DNA of 64,000 bases, from NCBI RefSeq assembly GCF_014850975.1, contig NZ_JACXST010000002.1, positions 992,001 to 1,056,000 of the forward strand, read 5' to 3'. The translations under genes were made by a program, and so were the position numbers. Origin of the DNA: Methylomonas fluvii. GTDB lineage: Bacteria > Pseudomonadota > Gammaproteobacteria > Methylococcales > Methylomonadaceae. Positions 7,724-17,710 of this stretch are shown here, one piece after another (position 1 is the first letter of the stretch; each line of letters starts with the position of its first letter). The notes beneath the pieces were generated by a model, which saw only the letters and a program-made list of their open reading frames with translations, was not told the origin of the DNA and searched no databases.

Positions 7724-8011
7724 ATGATCGAAGCATTATTAGCCGTCTTAGCCCTGACTTTAATCGTTTGCTGGCGTTGCGCTTGCCAGACATCCGGCGG
7801 AGAACACCACTTCGTCCAGTCCCAAAGCCACCTTTTTTTGCCGGAAGATGCCGTTCTGAGACGGCATGTCATTTCCCTGGTCCACCACGAAATCGAAGCC
7901 ACCCTGCCCCCGCGCCCCAGCGACTCAGTGTTACTACGTCATCACCAAGCTTTGCTGATGACTAAACTGGAACAGCGCTTGGCGGAATTGCGCCATTACC
8001 GCGCCTGCTGA
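7724..8011 (+). CDS. Hypothetical 95-aa protein with N-terminal membrane segment
   Basis: One hydrophobic N-terminal helix (MIEALLAVLALTLIVCW) is followed by a His-rich soluble part (SGGEHHFVQSQSHLF; RRHVISLVHHEIEATLPP; LLRHHQALL). It lies between narK and the kinase-phosphatase gene, 28 nt from the latter, with TAGAGGA as a ribosome site. I do not recognise the family. It may be a small accessory of the nitrate transport unit; that is inferred from position only. Confidence 0.6.
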   Translation: MIEALLAVLALTLIVCWRCACQTSGGEHHFVQSQSHLFLPEDAVLRRHVISLVHHEIEATLPPRPSDSVLLRHHQALLMTKLEQRLAELRHYRAC

Positions 8012-8039
8012 GCCACGCAACATCCGTTATCCGCAGATT

Positions 8040-9767
8040 ATGGGCAAAACCTTATCAGTCAAGCTTGGTTCGCACAGCGACAAAGGTGTGAAACCCGAAA
8101 ACGAAGATTGCTGGGGGGCGGTCGTCCCTGAGGAACCGCAACTCACCCTAAAAGGCATCGTGGCGGGCATTGCGGACGGCATGAGCGGCAGTGAAGCCGG
8201 CAAGGAAGCCAGCCATTGCTGTATCACCGCGTTTCTGGAGGATTACTACAGCACGCCTGATTCCTGGTCGGTCGCCAAAGCCGGACAAAAAATCCTGTCG
8301 GCTACCAACTCCTGGCTGCACAGCCAAGGGCAAATCCGCTATGCCTCGGTTAAAGGCATGGTGAGCACACTCAGCGTACTGGTGCTTAAGTCCAACACCG
8401 CCCATATTCTGCACGTCGGCGATTCGCGGATTTATTTATGGCGACAACATGGGCTGGAACAACTCACGCGCGACCACAGACTTTGGGTGTCCAACGACAA
8501 AAGCTATCTGAATCGGGCGATGGGTATCGAACCGCATTTGGAGGTGGATTACAAATCGCTGACCATCGAAAAAAACGACTTGTTCTTAATGACCACAGAC
8601 GGGCTCCACGATTTTATTAGCGAGCACCAACTAAAAGCGCTGCTCTCGCAAGATTCCGATCTGCAAACTCTTGCCGAAACCTTGGTAACAACCGCCTTGG
8701 CTAACGGGAGTGACGACAATGTGACCTGCCAACTGGTTCGCATCGACGACTTGCCGCAGCTGCGCGAAGACGAAATATTGCGCCACTATGGACATTTGCC
8801 CTTTCCACCTCTGCTGGCACCCGGCATGCTGCTGGATGGCTACCGGGTCGAAGCGGAATTGCATGCCAGCAAGCGCACGCAAATTTACCAAGCCTTCGAT
8901 ACGCTGCATACGCGCTGGGTGATTTTGAAGACGCCATCGGTGCTGTATAACGACGACACCCATTATATCGAGCATTTTTTGCACGAAGAATGGGCCGGCA
9001 AACGCATCAACCATCCCAACGTCTTGACGGTGCTCGAATCCGACCGCGCCAAAAGCTGTCTTTACTACGTAACCGAATTTATCGAAGGGCAAACCTTAAG
9101 AGAATGGATCAGTCAGAACCCCAAGCCGGAGATCAAGCGGGTTCGCGCCCTGATCGAACAAATCGCCAAAGGGCTGCGCGCTTTTCATCGGATGGAAATG
9201 CTGCATCAGGATTTGAAGCCGGAAAACATCATGATCACCGAGCAAGGCAGCGTTAAGATCATCGACTTTGGTTCGGTAAAAATCGCCGGCATCGCCGAGA
9301 TCACCCCGCTCGACCGGCATCAGACCGAGAACATTCTCGGCACGCTGAACTACACCGCGCCGGAGTATCACCTGGGGCAATCCGGCACGGTGAAGTCGGA
9401 TTTGTTCTCCTTAGGCGTCATCTGTTACGAAATGCTCAACGGCAGTTTGCCATTCGCCAACATGCCGGAAAAACCCAACCGCCACAATCTCGAGTGCCTG
9501 GTTTACATCCCCAGCATCCGCCGCAACGAAATGGTGCCGATCTGGATAGACGGCGCCTTGAAAAAGGCCACGGCCGTTTCGCCACGATCCCGCTACGACG
9601 AATTGTCCGAGTTCCTGCACGACCTATCCACCCCCAACCCGCAATTTCTGAAAACGGAAGACAAGATTCCGCTTATAGAACGTAATCCACTGTTGTTTTG
9701 GAAATGCGCGACAGCGCTGTTCTTTCTGAGCAACGTGGTTTTACTCTTCTTGCTGACCCGGAAATAA
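8040..9767 (+). CDS. Bifunctional PP2C phosphatase / Ser-Thr kinase, C-terminal TM anchor
   Basis: A 575-residue fusion. Residues 1-~240 form a PP2C phosphatase with metal-binding motifs SDKGVKPENEDCWG, IADGMSG, VGDSRIYLWR, TTDGLHDF and GSDDNVTC. Residues ~265-530 form a Hanks-type kinase: the VAIK-like VILKTP, the catalytic loop as HQDLKPENIMI (HQD instead of HRD) and IIDFGSVK. The glycine loop is degenerate. The last ~20 residues (ATALFFLSNVVLLFLLTRK) are a membrane anchor. Writing and erasing activities in one chain suggest reversible phosphorylation of a nearby partner, plausibly the NarK transporter, but no target is shown by sequence. Confidence 0.9.
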   Translation: MGKTLSVKLGSHSDKGVKPENEDCWGAVVPEEPQLTLKGIVAGIADGMSGSEAGKEASHCCITAFLEDYYSTPDSWSVAKAGQKILSATNSWLHSQGQIRYASVKGMVSTLSVLVLKSNTAHILHVGDSRIYLWRQHGLEQLTRDHRLWVSNDKSYLNRAMGIEPHLEVDYKSLTIEKNDLFLMTTDGLHDFISEHQLKALLSQDSDLQTLAETLVTTALANGSDDNVTCQLVRIDDLPQLREDEILRHYGHLPFPPLLAPGMLLDGYRVEAELHASKRTQIYQAFDTLHTRWVILKTPSVLYNDDTHYIEHFLHEEWAGKRINHPNVLTVLESDRAKSCLYYVTEFIEGQTLREWISQNPKPEIKRVRALIEQIAKGLRAFHRMEMLHQDLKPENIMITEQGSVKIIDFGSVKIAGIAEITPLDRHQTENILGTLNYTAPEYHLGQSGTVKSDLFSLGVICYEMLNGSLPFANMPEKPNRHNLECLVYIPSIRRNEMVPIWIDGALKKATAVSPRSRYDELSEFLHDLSTPNPQFLKTEDKIPLIERNPLLFWKCATALFFLSNVVLLFLLTRK

Positions 9768-10258
9768 GGGCCTGGACAAAAAACTTAGGTTGAATGAACG
9801 GCTGGAATTGGCGTGCATGTCTTGATCTATTCCGACTACCGTTTTGTGCTACAACAGGATGGTTGAGACGAATGGGAGCTGGGCATTATGGGATTTTTAC
9901 AGTGCGTTGAGTGTTGAATTTCAACCTGTTTCTGACGGATAAAATTAACTTTGCGGCGACAGGAAAAGGCAAATACGCTGCCATTCAAAATGTAGATACT
10001 GTTATAGCTTGCGTAGTCGCACATTTCAAAGTTAAGTTCTCCATGCGCATCGCCAAACGGCACGGGCTTGACATAAAACACCTACCTGATAAAGTCAGTT
10101 GCGCATCAATACGTAGGCAAGATTGCTTGATATACCGGCTAATAGCAAGTTATCGAGGCAACATGCCCACTTTTCAAAAGTGCCTGAAAAGGCGGTTAAT
10201 ATCAACTTATCTGGGCATATTTGCCTGATAATCAATAGTTATGCCTTGGAGGTAATAC
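9768..10258. other. Intergenic region without recognisable gene
   Basis: Frames of 81 and 105 codons overlap here on opposite strands. Neither has a recognisable domain or a good ribosome site. The right end provides a strong GGAGG for the next gene and a short CACTTTT/AAAAGTG inverted repeat near 10170. I see nothing else. Confidence 0.45.
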
Positions 10259-11065
10259 ATGCCTGAACCGCTCACTGCTGTTGGGCTTGGTGCCGTTGCT
10301 GCGTATTTAGGCAAGGACGGAATTCAAAAGCTGCTTGGTCCGACCGCCGATTACTTAGGTCAAGGGCTTCGAGACTACACACAAAAACGTGCCCAGACCA
10401 TTGGCCAAATCTTTCAAAAGGCCGAAGCAAAGCTTGGGGAAAAGCTCGACACGCCTGGCGAAGTACCTCCAAAGGTTCTAAAGGCCGTCCTTGATGAGGG
10501 TTCGTTTTCCAATGACTCCTTAGCGGTCGAATATCTTGGGGGGATTCTTGCCTCCTCAAGAACCGAACGCGGTCGAGATGACCGGGGCGCACGCATAGCA
10601 AAAGTTGTAGATAACCTTTCGACATATCAGCTCCGAACACACTACTTGGTCTATTCAACAGTTCGCAAATTGTTTGCGGATTCCGGACTTCTACTGAACA
10701 TGGAAGGTAGGCCAAAGATGCAAATCTTCATTCCCTACTCGGGTTATCTTTCCGCAATGGATTTCTCTGAGTCCGAGCTACATCAGCTAAATTCACTTTT
10801 TAGTCATATTTTTTTTGGCTTGCATGGCGACAATCTGTTGGAAGGGCAATGGCGGTATGGAGAAAAAGAACACATTGTGAAGATTTATCCCGCCGCATCA
10901 GAAGGAGGCATTGTCTGTCAACCATCTTCACTTGGCGTGGAGTTGTTCCTGTGGGCATTTGGCCATGCTGACAAGGGGCTTAACTACCTATTTAGCCCAG
11001 AGTTCTCGCCAGTCGCCGACGGATTGCCAATATCGATTGACGACGCCTGTGCGACAACGGCATAA
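10259..11065 (+). CDS. Abi-alpha-like (DUF4393-type) protein
   Basis: A 268-residue protein with GGAGG six bases before its ATG. The N-terminal half has the layout of the Abi-alpha / DUF4393 family: GLGAVAAYLGKDGIQKLLGPTA, DYLGQGLRDYTQKRAQTIG, then a long helix and VPPKVLKAVLDEGSFSNDS, LAVEYLGGILASS and a linker before LSTYQLRTHYLVYS. The C-terminal half (150-268) is unassigned. Family members were linked to abortive infection in lactococci; a phage-defence role here is inference. It stands alone, followed by a strong inverted repeat. Confidence 0.5.
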   Translation: MPEPLTAVGLGAVAAYLGKDGIQKLLGPTADYLGQGLRDYTQKRAQTIGQIFQKAEAKLGEKLDTPGEVPPKVLKAVLDEGSFSNDSLAVEYLGGILASSRTERGRDDRGARIAKVVDNLSTYQLRTHYLVYSTVRKLFADSGLLLNMEGRPKMQIFIPYSGYLSAMDFSESELHQLNSLFSHIFFGLHGDNLLEGQWRYGEKEHIVKIYPAASEGGIVCQPSSLGVELFLWAFGHADKGLNYLFSPEFSPVADGLPISIDDACATTA

Positions 11066-11076
11066 CACGGCAGCAA

Positions 11077-11134
11077 GTAGCCTCGATGGAATCGTGGGTT
11101 CGAAGGCCGACACCCTCGATTCCATCGAGGCTAC
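11077..11134. repeat. 18-bp inverted repeat, possible REP element or terminator
   Basis: Two perfect 18-base arms (11077-11094 and 11117-11134, beginning GTAGCCTCGATGG and ending CCATCGAGGCTAC) flank a 22-nt spacer. There is no T-run after it apart from four A. It lies 12 nt after the Abi-alpha-like gene and may stabilise or end that transcript, or be a dispersed palindrome. Confidence 0.7.
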
Positions 11135-11276
11135 AAAAACCCGCCCTGGTAGTACAATCTCATAACAACCTCAAGCGGCTATCCATTCCACTGCGGTCAC
11201 TAAAGCCGAAGCGCGATGGTCCGTTTTTAGCCGCTCTCGTAGATCCAACCTCATTGATTTTGAGCACCAACAAACC

Positions 11277-13154
11277 TCAAACCGCCCCTCTCAGTTCCAC
11301 CGGCCGCCCCATGCAAAGCCTTAAATACACTCTGGCGATGGCAATGCCGTTGATCACAAACGATACGGTAATCGGCGCGGCGAACCAGGGATGCTGACTG
11401 CTGGCATGCGACAGCAGCAAATCCTCGCCCAAGAATGCCGGCGTGATCGGAAAGCCGACCAAGCCCAGGAAGCTCAGAAACAACATTAAAGACCAACCGG
11501 GCTGGGTTTCGGCGAAGGCGCGAAACACAAAAGGTTCGTCGGCGAAATGGTAATGTCTCAACAAAACGCTAAGCGCAACAATACCCAAAGCCCATGAGGG
11601 GATGATGCCGCTGAAAAACAACGCGACATCGTACCAAGCGGCAGGCACCATCAACCACACCGCCACGCCAGCCAAAATACTGCTCAAGGCCACGCTATGC
11701 CAAACCTGGAACGGGCTGCGTTTGTTGCTGAACGCGCTCAAAGACACGACCGCCATCGCCAGCGAAATCGGCATCGACAAATAAATTCTGGCCACGCTGC
11801 TGACGCCGGATGCAGCGATGGCGATAATCGCCAACAGCGCTAGGCCCGCCAAAATTTTGATCCACAGGCTCACCCCGTTCAGTTGCCGACCCACGTTTTT
11901 CAGAGGTTCCCACAAAATCTTCTTCACCAACAGCTCCAACAGCCCTTCCTGCAGGGCAAACACATACAAGGTGTTTTGCAATACGTCAGGCAAGGAATCG
12001 CGAATCGAGGTTGGCAAAAACGTCATTTGATCATTGTTTTTGATATAAAAATCGCTATCGACATTGCCTTCCACGCGCAGTAAATGTGCCACGATGGATG
12101 GCGACACCAACAACTGATAGCAACGCAAAAAGGCATTACCGGTAAAGTGCAGCAACACCAAATCTTCCAGGCCCAATGCCAACTCGACGAACATAATCCC
12201 TACTTGCGCGATAGAGGCGTAAGCCACTTGACCTTTGATATTGGATTGGGTCTTTTCGGCCAGCGTGGCGACAAACACCGTCAACACACCGATGCTTAGG
12301 ACAATCAAACGCGGCAGGTAGTGATAACTCCAGATCGGCATGGTCCGCAATAACAGAAACACGCCCAGATGAATCGATAGCGCGCCATAAAAAATCGCGC
12401 TGGACGGCGTCGGCCCTTCCATGGCCCTAGGCAGCCAGAAGCTAAACGGAAACTGCGCCGATTTACCGGAAGCAGCCAAAATGATCAGCCAGGATAAAAT
12501 CGACAAGGAGGCATAGCCGGCGGGCGGAATATTGTTGGGATCGAACATAGTCAACAACTGGCTAAAATGCTGACTTTCGTGAAACAGCAGATGGCTCATC
12601 CAGGTCCCGACCAGCAAACCGACATCGCAAAAGCGGTAAATGGTGTAGGCGCGTAAAGCATTGCGTACCGGCTGTGGCCGATGCCGATAAAAGGCAATCA
12701 GCAAAAATGAGGATATACCGACGATCTCCCAACCGGCAAACAGCATGTCGATACTGCCGGACAGCACTATCAGGTTTAACCCAAACGCAAACCCGAAAAT
12801 AGCTTGGAAAAAGCGTTTGTAGCCCGCTTCCCGGTGCAAATAAACCCGGCAATATTTGACAATGGCCGAGAACACCGCCCACACCACAAACAAATACACG
12901 GCGCCGACCCTATCCAGAAAAAACAGCAAGGGGAATTGATAATCGTCGTGTTGATACAGCACCAGCCATTGATATTCAAAGTTGGCAAAGCCATGGGCGG
13001 CCCATGCCGCCAGTAAACCTAGCACAGCCACCCCTTTGATTCGGGTCATCCACAGGCTGATCGCGGCAATTCGATGTTCGTTGTCCGGGCTGAAAAAAAT
13101 CAGCAAAAATCCAAGCAATGGCAATAACACACACGCCAATAATAAAGCACTCAC
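11277..13154 (-). CDS. dabB: DabB, NuoL-like membrane subunit of the DAB inorganic-carbon pump
   Basis: A 625-residue polytopic protein of the proton-conducting NADH dehydrogenase subunit-5 family (NuoL/MrpA-like), with about 14-16 TM helices. Typical features are SFLLIAFY, SGKSAQFPFSFWLPRAMEGPTP and KGQVAYASIAQVGIM. In DAB systems this subunit forms the membrane half that couples an ion gradient to vectorial CO2 hydration by DabA. Its start overlaps the dabA stop by 4 nt (ATGA type), so the pair is one operon on the minus strand. Confidence 0.88.
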   Translation of the reverse strand: MSALLLACVLLPLLGFLLIFFSPDNEHRIAAISLWMTRIKGVAVLGLLAAWAAHGFANFEYQWLVLYQHDDYQFPLLFFLDRVGAVYLFVVWAVFSAIVKYCRVYLHREAGYKRFFQAIFGFAFGLNLIVLSGSIDMLFAGWEIVGISSFLLIAFYRHRPQPVRNALRAYTIYRFCDVGLLVGTWMSHLLFHESQHFSQLLTMFDPNNIPPAGYASLSILSWLIILAASGKSAQFPFSFWLPRAMEGPTPSSAIFYGALSIHLGVFLLLRTMPIWSYHYLPRLIVLSIGVLTVFVATLAEKTQSNIKGQVAYASIAQVGIMFVELALGLEDLVLLHFTGNAFLRCYQLLVSPSIVAHLLRVEGNVDSDFYIKNNDQMTFLPTSIRDSLPDVLQNTLYVFALQEGLLELLVKKILWEPLKNVGRQLNGVSLWIKILAGLALLAIIAIAASGVSSVARIYLSMPISLAMAVVSLSAFSNKRSPFQVWHSVALSSILAGVAVWLMVPAAWYDVALFFSGIIPSWALGIVALSVLLRHYHFADEPFVFRAFAETQPGWSLMLFLSFLGLVGFPITPAFLGEDLLLSHASSQHPWFAAPITVSFVINGIAIARVYLRLCMGRPVELRGAV

Positions 13155-15724
13155 GCCTGTCTCCTTTCCAATTGGTGAACCGGAATCGTCCGGTTTTGTC
13201 CGACAATAATTTTTTCCGAGTGGCTGGCAGTCGGCAACGGTCTGCCAGCCGCGGGTTCAGCCACCTTCCAACCATCGCTGCTGTACAAATACAGGGCGCG
13301 GCTCACCGGATCGCAAGCCACCAAACGTATCCACTCGTTATCCAGCCATTCCCGCCAGCCGCCCAACATAGCAATGGCCTGATCGGCAATCGCGGTCGTT
13401 TGCTCCACTACCATTAACAAGCGCGCCGGCTCGTGCACCTCCACCATTTGCGACGGCAAGCCGGTGCGTAAATCGCCTTCCACGCCGTTGGCCACGCCCA
13501 ACAGACCGATCACGTTGTGCGGCAGCTTGGTGCCGGCGCCGTAGACCGAATTGTCGATGCGCGAAAACAGGTACTCCAGATTGATACCGCCGCATACCGG
13601 AATCACCGCCGACAACACCTTGACCAAAATCGAACCGTCGCTATCGCTGTTGGGATCGTAGGATTGCAAAAACGCCCGCCGGTCCAAGAATAAATGCCGG
13701 GTCAAGTCGCGCCGCCCCACCACGCAATACAGATTATTGGAGTGGTTCAGTTCAGGACGCGGCTCGAAAATCGACGAGGCCCGCGCCACCACATGATTAT
13801 GCGCTTCTGCGTTGTTATGCGATTTTGGCCCCAACTCAAACCAACGGCAGCGTTCGCGCGCATTGCGCTGCAAGGCATGTTGCATGCTATGCTGAAAATT
13901 GTGCAGTTGCTGGCGCGCGGTTTTATCCAGTTCCTGTTGATCGAAATAACTGATCTCGTCACGGCTAGTGTTGTGTAAGGCCGGCACAAAATGCGTACCG
14001 GCAGGAATGTCTATCCCCCGCTCACGCAAAATATCGCGAACCTGCGGATGATTCGCCATCCAGGCAAAAGCCCGCGCATTCGGCGCACCGGGCTTACCGG
14101 AGCAAGCACCGCAATCATAAGCAGCGAAATGCGGATTGTTGACGCTGCTGGAACCATGCGCCACCACCACGATTAACGGCGCAAACTGCTTGGTTAGACC
14201 AATATTACGCAGTAGCCCCCCTACCCGATCAGCCATTTCCGGCAACGAAAAACCCAACAGATAGCCGTCTTCGTTGAGTTCCTCGCTCTCGCGCAGCAGA
14301 TGCAAATGACTGTGCGCTTCCACTTCGCTCAAGCTTTGGATGCCCGGTAATTGGCCGCCGGGGCGCAATACGCTCCAGCCCAAGCGCAACGCATATGCCA
14401 GCCCCAGCGTTTGCGTGTACAGCCACCCGCGCAGCATGGAATGCGCGCCAAAATGCATAGTCGACAGCGATTCGCCCTTATCGGATTTGTCAGGCTGCGG
14501 CGTATCGGTCGATTCCAATATCAGATGTTTGGGTTTAATCACCACCGGACACTGCGCCACCGGATACACATCGTCCAAGCCTTGGTAGAGAAAATCGATA
14601 CCAAAAAATCCCGGTGCGCCGAAGGTTTCGATACCCGGATCCATTTCTTCCAAATAGCGCCGCAGCGAACACTCTCTATCGTCAATGCAAAATAGCGCCT
14701 GCACTTTGGGCGCATGCTCCGCTGACGGATTAATGGGCGCTTGCTGGTGCAAGGCTATTAGTAATTCAGAATGCAGCGACCACTCCATTGCCTCGTGCCA
14801 CACCCGCATTTTCAACGGCACCTGGGGCTGGGTCGCATCGCGCTCCAGTAAAGGAATAGCGTGTAAATTCGGTAGCTGGGCGATCTGTAAAAATCGATGC
14901 CCGTGTTTTTTATCGATAAACGCCAACTCGCAAGCCAGTTCCACCGCTAACAATTCTTTCAGCGAAATAGCCCGTGGCGCTAGCAACACGTTGGGCTGGG
15001 TTTCGATAATCCGCACCATCCCGGACCAACCGGGATGCGCCAGCAATACTTCCAAGAGATATTGGCCGTATAAGCTTTCATCGCCAACAATTTTGCCTAA
15101 ACAGTTCAAAATCACCTGGTCCGGCCCGGCGTCCAGCATTTGCCGCACCACCGGCTGATGAAACGGATACAGAGGTAAAAGGCTGTTTTGCACCAAACGT
15201 AACACGCAATCCCAAAAACGCTCGTCCGGTTTGGGCATGGCCCAACGGCTGATGCCCTGATCAAGAAAATTGCTTAACAATCTGAACATCACCGGATGCA
15301 CCATCCCGTTCAAGTCGATTTCCAGGTGATTGAGCCAAGCAATACGGATACCGTGGTTAGCCAACGACTGTGGCGGATAATGGCTATGATCATCCGGCTC
15401 AAACAAAGACGACCGCAATGACTGTTCTTGATAGACGCTGCAATTGGCCTGCGCAATCGCCCATTCCAGCGCCTGATCGCTGATCCGGCCTTCGTGATAG
15501 CGTTTCAGGTAATCGGCCAAAGGCAAATAGCTTTTCGCGCCATACACTTGAGCCGCCACCGCCACACCCTCGTGAAACGGATAGTCCTGCACGGCGTGCA
15601 AGGTGTTGTGATGAATAAAATCCTTGATAGGCCCCTGGCTGGGCAGCCAATGGGCGATGTGGTCGATAGCCGCATTGAGATCGAACGCAGCCTTGTGAAC
15701 ATTGTGATGGGCGGAAGCAGACAT
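13151..15724 (-). CDS. dabA: DabA, DUF2309 carbonic-anhydrase-like subunit of the DAB pump
   Basis: An 857-residue DUF2309 protein. The zinc-site residues known from Halothiobacillus DabA are all present by counting: C346 and D348 in LFCIDDRECS, H523 in VVAHGSSS and C538 in AYDCGACSG. These positions nearly coincide with C351, D353, H524 and C539 of the characterised protein. With DabB it hydrates CO2 to bicarbonate one-way in the cytoplasm, raising internal inorganic carbon. It is transcribed divergently from a SulP-type anion transporter, a second candidate bicarbonate importer. No LysR regulator is adjacent. Confidence 0.92.
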   Translation of the reverse strand: MSASAHHNVHKAAFDLNAAIDHIAHWLPSQGPIKDFIHHNTLHAVQDYPFHEGVAVAAQVYGAKSYLPLADYLKRYHEGRISDQALEWAIAQANCSVYQEQSLRSSLFEPDDHSHYPPQSLANHGIRIAWLNHLEIDLNGMVHPVMFRLLSNFLDQGISRWAMPKPDERFWDCVLRLVQNSLLPLYPFHQPVVRQMLDAGPDQVILNCLGKIVGDESLYGQYLLEVLLAHPGWSGMVRIIETQPNVLLAPRAISLKELLAVELACELAFIDKKHGHRFLQIAQLPNLHAIPLLERDATQPQVPLKMRVWHEAMEWSLHSELLIALHQQAPINPSAEHAPKVQALFCIDDRECSLRRYLEEMDPGIETFGAPGFFGIDFLYQGLDDVYPVAQCPVVIKPKHLILESTDTPQPDKSDKGESLSTMHFGAHSMLRGWLYTQTLGLAYALRLGWSVLRPGGQLPGIQSLSEVEAHSHLHLLRESEELNEDGYLLGFSLPEMADRVGGLLRNIGLTKQFAPLIVVVAHGSSSVNNPHFAAYDCGACSGKPGAPNARAFAWMANHPQVRDILRERGIDIPAGTHFVPALHNTSRDEISYFDQQELDKTARQQLHNFQHSMQHALQRNARERCRWFELGPKSHNNAEAHNHVVARASSIFEPRPELNHSNNLYCVVGRRDLTRHLFLDRRAFLQSYDPNSDSDGSILVKVLSAVIPVCGGINLEYLFSRIDNSVYGAGTKLPHNVIGLLGVANGVEGDLRTGLPSQMVEVHEPARLLMVVEQTTAIADQAIAMLGGWREWLDNEWIRLVACDPVSRALYLYSSDGWKVAEPAAGRPLPTASHSEKIIVGQNRTIPVHQLERRQA

Positions 15725-16050
15725 CTGTAACTTAAACCTCGCTAGTCAAACAGAAATTGAGGCCAACAGCCTCTTATGCTTCACTTTGCATAGTGCGTGC
15801 CAAATCCCTAAACACCGGCATACCAACGCTTCCCGACTATTACTTAAACCCCAAGCCAAGCCACCTCGGTGCAAATAAACCACCCGTTTGGTTGAAGCTG
15901 ACGAATCAACCAGACCAACCCATCAAATCAACAACCATTTTCCGGGCAACCACGTCCACAACCCTTGATATATCTGCACTGACGCAGTTCGTGAAAAATT
16001 GGCATGTTTCTCGCTGCACTTTGGTTTTCCTAGGCTTCTTGAGAAAAACC
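15725..16050. other. Divergent promoter region dabA / sulP
   Basis: The SulP reading frame stays open back to 15757, but this stretch has poor protein composition and no matching family, so I treat it as the shared promoter region. No clear operator palindrome is visible. Confidence 0.5.
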
Positions 16051-17697
16051 ATGACCACATCCTTTTCGGCCACCTTGCCTAAAACCGGGCTCCCCGGTTT
16101 AATCGAAAACTGGCGTAGCGATCTGCTATCCGGGTTTTTAGTGTTTTTGATTGCCCTGCCTTTGTGCCTGGGTATCGCCATGGCGTCGGGCTTTCCGCCC
16201 ATGTCCGGCATCATCACCGCGATTATCGGCGGCGTGGTGGTTTCCCGAATCAATGGCTCGTATGTCACTATCAACGGCCCGGCGGCAGGTTTAATCGTGG
16301 TGATCGTCGATGCCGTACAAGCGCTGGGCCAAGGCGATGCGATGGCCGGCTACCGTTACACACTGGCCGCCATCGTCATCGCCAGCGTGTTGCAAGTGCT
16401 GCTGGGCGTGTTCAAGGCCGGCAAACTCAGCGCCTTTTTCCCCTCATCCGTGGTACACGGCATGCTGGCCGCCATCGGCATCATCATCATGGCTAAGCAA
16501 ATTCATACCTTGCTGGGGGTTAAACCGGAAGCGAAGAGCCTGTTGGGGACCATCGCCGAAATCCCACACTCGCTGATGGACATGAATCCGGAAGTCTCGC
16601 TGATCGGCTTGCTCGGCTTGTTGCTGTTGATACTCTGGTCGGTGATCAAACACCCTACTTTAAAAATGATTCCCGCCCCGCTGCTGGTGGTATTGCTGGG
16701 CTTGGCCTTGGGTCAGTATTTTGATTTGGACCATATCCACCAATACCTGTTTTTGCCGGATGCCGCGATTCTGCCGCACCATGAATTCAGCGTCGGCCCG
16801 TCATTTTTGGTCGCAGTGCCCGAACATTTTCTAGCGGGTTTCTATTTGCCCGACTTTGGCAAGATCGCCACCGGCGAATTCTGGCTGGCGGTATTGACCA
16901 TCTGGCTGGTCGGTAGCCTGGAAAGTTTGTTAAGCGCATCGGCCGTAGACAAACTCGACCCGTATAAGCGCAGTTCCAACCTGAATCGCGATTTAACCGC
17001 AGTCGGTATCGGCAATGTGATTGCCGGCATGTGCGGCGGTTTACCGATGATTGCCGAGATTGTCCGTAGCTCCGCCAACATCAATAACGGCGCGAAAACC
17101 GGCTGGGCCAACTTCTTTCATGGTTTATTCCTGCTGATTTTCGTCGCGCTGTTTCCCAAACTGATTCACGAAATCCCGTTGTCGGCTCTGGCCGCACTGT
17201 TAGTGTTCACCGGTTTTCGCTTGGCCTCACCCAAAGAATTTGCAAAAACCCTAGCCGTGGGTGTGGATAATTTCGCCGTCTTCGTCATCACGATTCTCGG
17301 TGTGTTGGCGACCGATTTGCTGGTTGGCGTGGCGATCGGCATCGCCGTTGAACTGGCGATTCATGTCAGCCGTGGCCTCAAGCTACGCAACGCCTTTTCG
17401 ATGGCTTTTCATGTGCATCAAACCGACGCCGATACGCACCATATCGAAGTATCCGGCGCGGCAGTGTTTTCTAACTTTATTACGCTGAAAAGCTTGCTGG
17501 CTGACTTTCCGGCTCGCAAAACCGTATTTTTTGATTTGACCGAAGCCAATTTGATCGACCATACGGTCATGGAATTCATCCACCACTTTGCCGAAGATTA
17601 CAACCAAGCCGGCGGCCGCTGCCAAATTGTCGGCTTGGACGATCACGAAAGCTACTCCGACCATCATCTCGCGGCGCGTCGAAAAATTGCACTCTGA
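16051..17697 (+). CDS. SulP-family anion (probably bicarbonate or sulfate) transporter with STAS domain
   Basis: A SulP/SLC26 transporter of 548 residues when started at ATG 16051, where the family N-terminus (LPGLIENWRSDLLSGFLVFL) begins; the open frame extends 98 codons further upstream without support. Signature segments are ALPLCLGIAMASGFPPMSGI, NGPAAGLIVVIVDAV and ESLLSASAVDKL. A C-terminal STAS domain lies at about 455-545. Position next to dabAB suggests Na+- or proton-linked bicarbonate uptake (BicA-like), by inference; sulfate cannot be excluded. Confidence 0.88.
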   Translation: MTTSFSATLPKTGLPGLIENWRSDLLSGFLVFLIALPLCLGIAMASGFPPMSGIITAIIGGVVVSRINGSYVTINGPAAGLIVVIVDAVQALGQGDAMAGYRYTLAAIVIASVLQVLLGVFKAGKLSAFFPSSVVHGMLAAIGIIIMAKQIHTLLGVKPEAKSLLGTIAEIPHSLMDMNPEVSLIGLLGLLLLILWSVIKHPTLKMIPAPLLVVLLGLALGQYFDLDHIHQYLFLPDAAILPHHEFSVGPSFLVAVPEHFLAGFYLPDFGKIATGEFWLAVLTIWLVGSLESLLSASAVDKLDPYKRSSNLNRDLTAVGIGNVIAGMCGGLPMIAEIVRSSANINNGAKTGWANFFHGLFLLIFVALFPKLIHEIPLSALAALLVFTGFRLASPKEFAKTLAVGVDNFAVFVITILGVLATDLLVGVAIGIAVELAIHVSRGLKLRNAFSMAFHVHQTDADTHHIEVSGAAVFSNFITLKSLLADFPARKTVFFDLTEANLIDHTVMEFIHHFAEDYNQAGGRCQIVGLDDHESYSDHHLAARRKIAL

Positions 17698-17710
17698 CCC
17701 GGCTTAGGCT

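Noticed and set aside
15757..16050. 98-residue N-terminal extension of the SulP transporter
   Set aside because: SulP family N-termini begin at the ATG 16051 position; the extension has poor composition.
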